Origin: Oligoflexia bacterium
GTDB taxonomy: Bacteria; Myxococcota_A; UBA796; UBA2385
Length of the DNA: 6,766 nt
Direction of reading: 5' to 3'
NCBI GenBank assembly: GCA_013152105.1
Contig: JAADHA010000136.1
Coordinates: 6,743 to 13,508 of the forward strand
Shown: positions 1-5,582 of the stretch, in pieces
Position numbering within the stretch: position 1 is the stretch's first letter
Layout: every line of letters starts with the position of its first letter
The notes under the pieces: model-generated
Told to the model about the DNA's origin: nothing
What the model saw: only the letters and a program-made list of their open reading frames with translations
Database searches by the model: none
Position numbers and translations under genes: made by a program

Positions 1-681
1 AGGAGCGGGGGCGTCTGCCGGAGGAAAGCGACCCGTCTGCAGGAAGGCCGAGACCTGCACCAGGACTGCATGGCGCGCCATGATCGTGGTGTGGCCGAAG
101 GGGACGACGCGCAGCTCGGCGGCGTCGTCGAGGCGCGCTTCCTCCACGCACACCCGGCCGTCGTTGTCCCCTGGTAGGAAGGGGATCATGCCTCGGTTTG
201 TGCCGGATCCCCCGGTCAGGATGCCGATGTCGATGCCCTGGGCGTGGGTCGGCAGCGACGCTGGGGCGCCTGGCAGCAGCGGGCCCAGCGGGTCCCAGCC
301 CAGGTAGTGGACCGGCAGGATCCGGCGCACCCGTTCCGCCATCCACGCCCCCTGGTTGGGCGGCGCGAGCATGACGATGCGTCCCACCGGCGCTTGCTCG
401 GCCAGCACTCCTCGGGCGAGCAGTCCGCCCATGCTGTGGGTCACCAGATCGACGGCCTGGCCATCGTGGCGCTGTGAGAGCTGTCTCATGGCTCGGGCGA
501 TATCGGCCGCCAGGACCGACAGCGGTTTGGCCTGGTAGAGCATCGTCGGCGTCTTGACCTCGGCCCAGCCCTGGCGCACCAGGAAGCGTCTCACCGGCAA
601 CATGGACACACCGGTTCGCAAGAAACCGTGCAGGCAGATGGCCACGCGTCCGTGTCCCTGATCGGGCCGTGTGGGCTCCAT
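1..681 (-). CDS. alpha/beta hydrolase, lipase/esterase type (3' end cut by window edge)
   Basis: A serine hydrolase of the alpha/beta-hydrolase fold, probably acting on lipid or other carboxyl esters. 227 residues are visible and the frame is still open at base 1, so the C-terminus is missing. The first strand and oxyanion loop are seen in AICLHGF (residues 14-20). The nucleophile elbow is HSMGG with Ser83. The acid is probably Asp174 in GDNDGRV, and the histidine is His197 in PFGHTTI. Their order and spacing suit the lipase-class (PGAP1-like, COG1075-type) esterases. There is no signal peptide: the fold begins almost at the start, which also supports ATG at 681. An AGGA (689-692) lies 7 bases before this ATG. 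Only two bases separate it from the stop of the upstream pentapeptide-repeat gene, so the two are probably translated together. The substrate cannot be read from sequence; thioesterase or acyltransferase activity remains possible. Confidence 0.88.
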   Translation of the reverse strand, partial: MEPTRPDQGHGRVAICLHGFLRTGVSMLPVRRFLVRQGWAEVKTPTMLYQAKPLSVLAADIARAMRQLSQRHDGQAVDLVTHSMGGLLARGVLAEQAPVGRIVMLAPPNQGAWMAERVRRILPVHYLGWDPLGPLLPGAPASLPTHAQGIDIGILTGGSGTNRGMIPFLPGDNDGRVCVEEARLDDAAELRVVPFGHTTIMARHAVLVQVSAFLQTGRFPPADAPAP

Positions 682-683
682 TT

Positions 684-2480
684 TCAGGTCCTGGTGGCGG
701 TGCTCCAGCGGGGCTTGGGTCCCGCCTTTCCGATGGTCACCAGGGTCCAGGCACCGTCGCCGGTGGACACGGCCACGCAGGGGTCGGCGTTTTTGCCGCA
801 GCGCCCGGTGCAGAAGCGGATATCGCCGCAGTCCTCGGCGTCTGGGAGGGCGATCTCCTGTGCTCGCCCACCCGGCAGGCGGGAAACCCAGGCCGTGGAG
901 GGGGCGCCGGGACGGATGGCTTCCTGGGTCCAGGCGACCCAGGCGGCGTCCCCGTCCCCGACCAGATCCAGGGTCCCGGCCAGATCCTCGGGCAGCAGGC
1001 GGATCGGGTCGGACGGTGTCGCTGGCCGCGCGATCTCGAAGAAGAAACCAGGCTTGCCGCGCAGTGCCCAGGCCAGCGCGACGCCTCCGTTCACGGTCGC
1101 TGCGCAGGGGCTGCGACCGGGGAAGGAAGCGGGGGCGCTGACCGGCTGGTCGGGACCCTCAGCCCGGAGCACGACCAGCACGCCGCCCTTGCTGAGGACG
1201 ACCGGGTCGTTGGCCGAGACGAAGCCCCGCGCGGTGCTCATGCGGCTGACGTGGATGCTCTCCAGGCCGTCCTCGGTGACCCGCAGCACGTGCAGGCCCG
1301 GGCCCTCGCGGGAGATCCCGTAGAGACGCGTTTCACCGTCTTCGACGCGCAAGACCGGTCGGACCAGGGGCGTGAAGGGCAGGCGCAGGGTGCGGGCGGC
1401 CCCCGGCGTCCCGTCTCGCGCGATCGGGCACAGGACCGCCATCGTCCCGGCGGGGCGCTCGACCAAGGCCATCGCCATGAAGCCGTCGGTGGCCGGCATG
1501 ATGGTCTTGGACAGCACCAGGTCCGCGGGTACGGGCAGGGCGTAGGCCTTTTTGGGTCGCTTTCCTCGGATGGGGCCCGCCAAGACGCGGATCCGGTTGC
1601 CACCCTCTTCCTCGTTCTCCCACAGCAAGGCGACGCGGTCGTTGTTCACCGAGAATGCGGGTTCTTCGACCCAGATGGTATCTGGCAAGGTGAGGGTGGA
1701 GGGCTTCAAGCCCACCGCCGCCGCGATGTCCGGATCGAGCTGGGCGTCGGTGAGGTCGGCCTGGGAGAGGTCCACGTCGTCGAGCTTTGCGTCGGTGAGG
1801 TCGGCCCTTCGCAGGTCGGCACCGGACAGCTTGGCCCCGCGCAAGTCTGCACCGGTCAGGTCCACGGAGCGCAGCACTGCGCCGGTCAGATCGGCACCGA
1901 GCAGCACGGCCGAGGCCAGGCGCGCCTGGGTGAAATCCGCGCCAGCCAGGTTGGCCTTGGAGAGGTCGGCCTCGAGGAGGGATGCCTCATCCAGGCTGGC
2001 CCCGGACAGGTCGCTTCCGACCAGCTTGGCCCCATTGAGGCGCGCCTCGGAGAGCATGGCCCGCGCCAGTCGAGCGCCGGTCAGGTCGCTGCCGTTGAGC
2101 TTGGCTGACATCAGCGTGGCATCGTCCAGGATGGCTTCGGGAAGCTCGGCATCGGTGAAGTCCGCCGCGGTGAGTTCGGCCCCGGTGAGGTCAGCCTGGC
2201 CGAGGTAGGCGCCTCGCCAGTTGCTCTTGAGGGCCATGATCCCGTCGAAAATGGCGCCGGTGCAGTCCGCCCCGCACAGGCGAGTGCGGGCCAGCATGGC
2301 GTCGGTGAGGTCGGCCCCGGACAGATCGGCATTCTCCAGGTTCGCCCCCGAGAGGTCGATACCGGGGAGCTTGGCCCCTGGCAGGTCGGCGGCGTAGAGG
2401 TCGATCTTGCCCGATGGGCGCTGGGCATTGAAGCCCTCGACGTCGCCGTTCTCGAGCAGCTCCTGCAGGTTCACAGCCAT
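684..2480 (-). CDS. pentapeptide-repeat protein with C-terminal beta-propeller-like domain
   Basis: A 598-residue protein of unknown function. After a short N-terminal segment (residues 1-25), residues 26-250 are 45 consecutive pentapeptides of the A(D/N)LxG type with no register break; the weakest are at 81-90, where Ala83 and Trp88 replace the central Leu/Phe. Such repeats form a right-handed quadrilateral beta-helix, here about 11 coils. Residues about 270-585 hold some seven strand-rich units spaced mostly 45-50 residues apart (near 275, 323, 374, 424, 457, 503 and 553), many with Trp/Phe-rich strands ending in a Gly or Arg turn. I read this as a probable seven-bladed propeller. Cys551, 557, 561 and 568 cluster in the last unit. 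There is no signal peptide or membrane segment. ATG at 2480 has GGAG 5 bases upstream (2486-2489). It is first in a coupled unit with the downstream hydrolase. It is not Qnr-like: far longer, with a second domain. Confidence 0.9.
   Translation of the reverse strand: MAVNLQELLENGDVEGFNAQRPSGKIDLYAADLPGAKLPGIDLSGANLENADLSGADLTDAMLARTRLCGADCTGAIFDGIMALKSNWRGAYLGQADLTGAELTAADFTDAELPEAILDDATLMSAKLNGSDLTGARLARAMLSEARLNGAKLVGSDLSGASLDEASLLEADLSKANLAGADFTQARLASAVLLGADLTGAVLRSVDLTGADLRGAKLSGADLRRADLTDAKLDDVDLSQADLTDAQLDPDIAAAVGLKPSTLTLPDTIWVEEPAFSVNNDRVALLWENEEEGGNRIRVLAGPIRGKRPKKAYALPVPADLVLSKTIMPATDGFMAMALVERPAGTMAVLCPIARDGTPGAARTLRLPFTPLVRPVLRVEDGETRLYGISREGPGLHVLRVTEDGLESIHVSRMSTARGFVSANDPVVLSKGGVLVVLRAEGPDQPVSAPASFPGRSPCAATVNGGVALAWALRGKPGFFFEIARPATPSDPIRLLPEDLAGTLDLVGDGDAAWVAWTQEAIRPGAPSTAWVSRLPGGRAQEIALPDAEDCGDIRFCTGRCGKNADPCVAVSTGDGAWTLVTIGKAGPKPRWSTATRT
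689..692 (-). promoter_or_regulatory. ribosome binding site inside the upstream gene (translational coupling)
   Basis: On the minus strand an AGGA, 7 bases before the hydrolase ATG (681), lies within the last codons of the pentapeptide-repeat gene. The stop (TGA, 686-684) is two bases from the next ATG. A ribosome ending the first gene is placed to start the second. Confidence 0.6.
1731..2405 (-). repeat. 15-nt-periodic coding repeat array (45 pentapeptides)
   Basis: The DNA encoding residues 26-250 of the pentapeptide-repeat protein is a degenerate tandem array with a 15-base period, 675 bases long, exactly 45 units. The recurring plus-strand pattern is about 'ggtcggc(c/a)cc'. The units have diverged and no long perfect duplication was noticed inside the array. 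Its periodicity also keeps the antisense frames open for long distances, which creates spurious plus-strand ORFs across 669-2208. Confidence 0.9.
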
Positions 2481-2504
2481 GCTGGCTCCGGTGTTCGCAA
2501 GGCG

Positions 2505-2524
2505 CGCCGCCTATCGCGGCGGCG
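2505..2524. promoter_or_regulatory. GC stem-loop in the 5' leader region of the pentapeptide gene
   Basis: A perfect 7-bp inverted repeat (CGCCGCC / GGCGGCG) encloses a 6-base loop, tatcgc. It sits 25-44 bases upstream of the pentapeptide gene's ATG, so it could fold in that gene's leader mRNA. No U-tract follows on either strand, so it is not a classic terminator. In GC-rich DNA a stem of this size could arise by chance. Confidence 0.35.
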
Positions 2525-2541
2525 GGCTTGCTGCACCGCCT

Positions 2542-2571
2542 CAGACGGCTCCTGAGCAGACGGCTCCTGAG
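2542..2571. repeat. perfect 15-bp tandem duplication in the divergent intergenic region
   Basis: The unit cagacggctcctgag occurs twice, back to back, at 2542-2556 and 2557-2571, with no mismatch. It lies between the two divergent transcription units and overlaps a dyad in its second copy. It may be a duplicated regulator half-site or a recent slippage event. Confidence 0.9.
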
Positions 2572-2575
2572 CCGT
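2560..2575. promoter_or_regulatory. candidate operator dyad (ACGGCTC-ct-GAGCCGT)
   Basis: Two perfect 7-bp inverted arms are separated by 2 bases. The spacing is too tight for a comfortable hairpin but suits a dimeric DNA-binding protein. It ends 17 bases before the GTG start of the first M16 gene and about 80 bases before the start of the divergent pentapeptide gene. The left arm is present a second time in the upstream duplicate (2545-2551). No clear -35/-10 pair was found in this region on either strand, so the link to a promoter is inference. Confidence 0.4.
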
Positions 2576-2592
2576 GTCGTTAGGCTGTCGCG

Positions 2593-4005
2593 GTGGTGCC
2601 TCGCCCAACCATCGCCCTGCTGGCCTGCTGCCTGGGTCCTGGAGTCGCCCACGCGGCGGCGCTGTCCCCTGCCGACCAAGCCCTGGTCGATGGGCTCGCG
2701 CTGCCGCTGCACGTCGCCACCCTGAAGAATGGTCTGCGGGTTGTGGTGCAGCCCGACCACCGGGCGCCGGTGCTGACTGTCCATCTCCAGGTCCCCTTTG
2801 GTTCCAGTCGAGACACCGGACAGCCTGGCTGGCCGGACCGCCCTGGGTTGGCGCATCTGGTGGAGCACCTGCTCTATGCCGGCTCGCCGCGTGCCCCGGA
2901 TGGGGCCTATGACGCGCTCTTGTCGGCGGTTGGCGGCGAGAACAACGCCTGGACTGAACCCTACGCCATGGCGGTTCACGCGACGGTTCCGGTCGAGGCC
3001 ATGGGGCTCTTGCTGGCGCTAGAGGCGGACCGGATGGCCGGCCTTGACGCGGACAGCGTGACCGCCAAGATCGACAGCGAGCGCCGAGTCGTGGAGCGAG
3101 AGCGTGCCATCGATCTGGACACGCCGGGGGGCTTGGACAGCGCGGCTCGGCGGGCGCTGCTGTATCCCCGGGGGCAGGGCCAGCACTGGCCGGTGCTGGG
3201 CACCCCCGCCGCGGTCGGGCAGGTTCAGGTGGGCGATATCCTGGCCTTTCAGGGCGCGGCCTTTGCTCCCGGACAGTCCGTCCTGGTTCTGGTCGGCGAT
3301 GTCGATCCGGTGGCCGCCATGGACGCCGTGGCCGACAGCCTGGGAGCGGTGCCCCCGCGCCCGGTGGCGCTGCCCCAGGTGCTGGCCGAACCTCCCACAT
3401 TGCCGATCTCGGGCTTGTACCTTGATGATGTCGCGGGCACGACCCTCTACGCCATCTACCCGCTGCCTCCAGACGCCGCGCCCGAGCGCCCGGCCGCCGA
3501 CCTGCTCGCCGACTGGTTCGGCTTGCAGCGCCAGGGCTGTCTCGGTCGAATGCTCCAGCGAGGGCGACTGGATCGGCTCACTGCATGGACCGAGCCGGAG
3601 CCCGGTGGGGGACGCCTGGTGATCGAGCTGGACGCCCCCCGGGGCCCGGCCCGGCGCCTGGTAGCGAAGCTCGACCAGGCGGTGGCCGATCTGGTCGATC
3701 ACGCCCCCGATCAGGCCGAGCTGGAGCGGGTGCGGGCCCGGTGGCGGGCTTGGGCGGCGCGCGTCCAAGAAGACCCGGTCGACCGGGCCGAGATCCTGGC
3801 GCGTTGTGTGCTGGAGGACGGCGATGCGGCCTGCTTTCCCGGGCATGTCGCGGCTCACCTGGCGGTCGATGGGCCGCAGCTCTCGGCGGCGGCCAGGGAC
3901 TGGCTCTCCCCCCAGCGACGCGCGCTCCTGGTCGTGACCGCGCCCAAGCATGCCGGCCGTGGCCTGCCGGACTCGGTGCTGGTTGACCTGCCCGAGCAGC
4001 GCTGA
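2593..4005 (+). CDS. exported M16 family zinc metalloprotease, catalytic (HxxEH) subunit
   Basis: A pitrilysin/processing-protease type zinc endopeptidase (M16, 470 residues), expected in the periplasm or envelope. The inverted zinc motif HLVEH has His88, catalytic Glu91 and His92. Glu170 (with Glu163) in SERRVVERER is the likely third ligand, matching pitrilysin spacing. The conserved NNAWT stretch at 117-121 also fits. The N-terminus is a signal peptide with a hydrophobic stretch and an AHA cleavage site near residue 21; Cys12/13 make a weak lipobox, which I think less likely. In the C-terminal half the usual R-x6-Y substrate-binding pair is absent: the equivalent segment is near residues 317-331. 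An in-frame TAG at 2581 limits the start to GTG 2593 or GTG 2596; the ribosome site is weak (an AGG 8 bases before 2593). The stop overlaps the next gene by one base. The partner gene supplies the missing Arg/Tyr, so a heterodimer is likely. Confidence 0.92.
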   Translation: MVPRPTIALLACCLGPGVAHAAALSPADQALVDGLALPLHVATLKNGLRVVVQPDHRAPVLTVHLQVPFGSSRDTGQPGWPDRPGLAHLVEHLLYAGSPRAPDGAYDALLSAVGGENNAWTEPYAMAVHATVPVEAMGLLLALEADRMAGLDADSVTAKIDSERRVVERERAIDLDTPGGLDSAARRALLYPRGQGQHWPVLGTPAAVGQVQVGDILAFQGAAFAPGQSVLVLVGDVDPVAAMDAVADSLGAVPPRPVALPQVLAEPPTLPISGLYLDDVAGTTLYAIYPLPPDAAPERPAADLLADWFGLQRQGCLGRMLQRGRLDRLTAWTEPEPGGGRLVIELDAPRGPARRLVAKLDQAVADLVDHAPDQAELERVRARWRAWAARVQEDPVDRAEILARCVLEDGDAACFPGHVAAHLAVDGPQLSAAARDWLSPQRRALLVVTAPKHAGRGLPDSVLVDLPEQR

Positions 4006-4007
4006 TG
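4003..4007 (+). promoter_or_regulatory. TGATG stop/start overlap coupling the two M16 genes
   Basis: The TGA of the catalytic subunit (4003-4005) shares its last base with the ATG of the partner (4005-4007). Such an overlap implies termination-reinitiation coupling, which would help keep the two subunits in equal amounts. No strong Shine-Dalgarno sequence is seen directly before this ATG. Confidence 0.75.
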
Positions 4008-5507
4008 GGGGCCCCTTCCTGGCCAATCGCGCTGATTCGTGTGGGCTTCCTCTCGCTCCTCGCGCTTCTCTCGTCGCCGGGTCTTGCGCAGTCGGCGAGC
4101 GCTCAGCAGCTCGCGGAGCCCTTGCCTGTGGTCGCCCAGCCGGCACCCCTGGCCGTGCCGGTGCCCCAGCGTTTCTCGTTGTCGGATGGGACGCCCGTCT
4201 GGCTGGTCACTCGCCCCGATCTCCCCCTGATCCACCTGAGTCTGACCATCGGCCACGGTCTGCTCGCCGCGCCAGATCCCGCATCATTGGCGCTGGGAAG
4301 CACCTTGTTCGACGAGGGCACTAGCACCCGCGATGCGCTCGCCTGGTCGGACGCCGTGGACGCCGAAGGGGCCGAGATATCGCTGCTGTTGACCGCTGGT
4401 GCTGCCCGGGTCGAGGTCGACAGCCTGGCCGGACACCAGGCTCGGACCTTGGATCTGGCGATGGAAGCCCTGCTTCATCCTGCCTTGCCAAGAAGGGCGC
4501 TGCGGCGGGCCCGGCACGCGGCGGTCATCGACGCCAGGGACGCCTGGATCGCACCAGCTCGTCTGCACGATCTGGCGGTGCAGCGCACACTCTACGGCCC
4601 GGGTCACCCATTGGGGCGTGTCGTCGGCGCGCCGGAGCTGCGGCGGGTCACGCGGGGGCGCGCCATGCGGGCCTGGCAGGCGATGCTGATCGGGGGCAGG
4701 CCGGCGCTTGTGGTCGTCGGCGACACCACGATGGCGGCGATCCGTCCTGCTCTGGAGCAAGCCATGGGCAAGCTGGGCGAGTGGAAAGCCAGCCATCCGA
4801 CCCTGGTGCCGCCGCCCAGCCTTGAGCCCATGAACCTGCCGCCGCCCGCCGCTGGACCCCGCCACGTGCTGGTCGACCAACCCGGTGTACAGCGCGCCTT
4901 CGTGTCGGTTCTTCTGCCCGTTCCCGGGCTGGGCGACCCGGACCAGCCGGCCCTGGACCTGCTCAGCCGCGCCCTCGCCGCCGAATTCGACAGCCGCCTC
5001 TCTCATGCGCTGCGAGAGGAGCGAGGCTGGACCTATGCCGTGACTGGGACCCTGCGGCTGTGGCCTGGTCACGGCGTACTCGAGGTGCGGTGCGCGGTGG
5101 ACGCGCGGGTGACTCCGGCGGCCATGGTGCTGATCGATCGTGAGCTGCACGAGCTGGTGGCCAAGCCGCCCACCGGGGTCGAGCTGGCGCGTGCCAAGGC
5201 TGCTGTGCGGCGCGACGTGGCTTCCTTCTTGCTTAGCGACCGGGCGCTTGCGGGCACCTTGGCGGCTCGCCAGGGGTGGGGGCTTCCTCCGCAGGCTGCG
5301 GCGGCCGAGGCTGCGGCGGCCGCACAGGTGACCGCGGCCCAGATCGGGGATGTCGCCGCAAGGGACCTCCCGGTGGATGGGGCGATATGGGTCATCACTG
5401 GCGATCGGCGGACGATCGAGCCGCTGCTGGACGCCGCTGGTATCCCGCTCGACGCCATCCGCAGTGGGCGCAGCGTCGTGGACGGGATCCCTCCGCTTGC
5501 TCTATAG
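4005..5507 (+). CDS. exported M16 family protein, non-catalytic (R/Y) subunit
   Basis: The partner subunit of the preceding M16 protease, 500 residues. A signal peptide has its hydrophobic core at about residues 8-28 and cleavage near GLAQ or ASA (28-33), then a Pro/Ala-rich stretch to about 54. The first domain has the family's fold pattern, including LFDEGT at 101-106, but the zinc motif is gone: the positions aligning with His, Glu and His are roughly Ala96, Ser99 and Thr100. The second M16 domain keeps Arg337 and Tyr344 in LREERGWTY, the R-x6-Y pair that binds substrate backbone in M16 enzymes such as insulysin. This is the known pattern of M16B heterodimers, in which one subunit brings zinc and the other brings Arg/Tyr. 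Residues 431-440 are an Ala-rich run encoded by a 15-bp tandem duplication. It is not expected to cut peptides alone. Confidence 0.9.
   Translation: MGAPSWPIALIRVGFLSLLALLSSPGLAQSASAQQLAEPLPVVAQPAPLAVPVPQRFSLSDGTPVWLVTRPDLPLIHLSLTIGHGLLAAPDPASLALGSTLFDEGTSTRDALAWSDAVDAEGAEISLLLTAGAARVEVDSLAGHQARTLDLAMEALLHPALPRRALRRARHAAVIDARDAWIAPARLHDLAVQRTLYGPGHPLGRVVGAPELRRVTRGRAMRAWQAMLIGGRPALVVVGDTTMAAIRPALEQAMGKLGEWKASHPTLVPPPSLEPMNLPPPAAGPRHVLVDQPGVQRAFVSVLLPVPGLGDPDQPALDLLSRALAAEFDSRLSHALREERGWTYAVTGTLRLWPGHGVLEVRCAVDARVTPAAMVLIDRELHELVAKPPTGVELARAKAAVRRDVASFLLSDRALAGTLAARQGWGLPPQAAAAEAAAAAQVTAAQIGDVAARDLPVDGAIWVITGDRRTIEPLLDAAGIPLDAIRSGRSVVDGIPPLAL
5293..5322 (+). repeat. perfect 15-bp tandem duplication inside the second M16 gene
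   Basis: The unit aggctgcggcggccg occurs twice in a row (5293-5307 and 5308-5322). Its length is a multiple of three, so the frame is kept and it encodes most of the Ala-rich AAAAEAAAAA run at residues 431-440, probably a lengthened surface helix. Confidence 0.9.
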
Positions 5508-5508
5508 T
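5479..5508 (+). promoter_or_regulatory. possible sigma-70-type promoter for the acidic secreted protein
   Basis: TGGACG (5479-5484, 4 of 6 to TTGACA) and TATAGT (5503-5508, 5 of 6 to TATAAT) are 18 bases apart. Transcription would start near 5515, giving a leader of about 70 bases. The -10 overlaps the TAG stop of the second M16 gene. Read-through from the M16 operon is equally possible, because no terminator is seen in the 75-base gap. Confidence 0.35.
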
Positions 5509-5572
5509 CCGGGCACTTCTTCTACCGCGCGGCCGCCTGCCTAACCCGCAGGGTCGCGTGGTTCCGTCACAC

Positions 5573-5576
5573 GGAG
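5573..5576 (+). promoter_or_regulatory. ribosome binding site (GGAG)
   Basis: GGAG lies 6 bases before the ATG at 5583 and fixes this as the start. A signal peptide begins directly at that ATG, which agrees. Confidence 0.65.
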
Positions 5577-5582
5577 CGCCCC

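Noticed and set aside
669..2208. Long plus-strand open frames opposite the pentapeptide gene (for example 669-2108, 479 codons).
   Set aside because: They are antisense shadows. Their repetitive Gly/Gln/Val pattern mirrors the 15-base pentapeptide array, they match no family, and the minus-strand frame has a recognisable fold.
684..2480. Calling the pentapeptide protein a Qnr-like quinolone-resistance or DNA-mimic protein.
   Set aside because: Qnr-type proteins are about 220 residues with a different organisation. This one has 45 repeats plus a large second domain, and the neighbours give no hint of gyrase protection.
2593..2640. Lipoprotein signal (Leu-Leu-Ala-Cys at residues 9-12) in the first M16 protein.
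   Set aside because: The hydrophobic stretch before the Cys is too short, Leu at -2 is unusual, and a good signal-peptidase I site (AHA) follows at residues 19-21.
2471..4146. Minus-strand open frames opposite the first M16 gene (2471-3400 and 3019-4146).
   Set aside because: They are Pro/Arg/Ala-rich shadows with no domain, lying opposite a clear M16 peptidase.
5508..5582. Possible intrinsic terminator after the M16 genes.
   Set aside because: The gap has short GC palindromes such as gcggccgc but no stable hairpin followed by a T-run.
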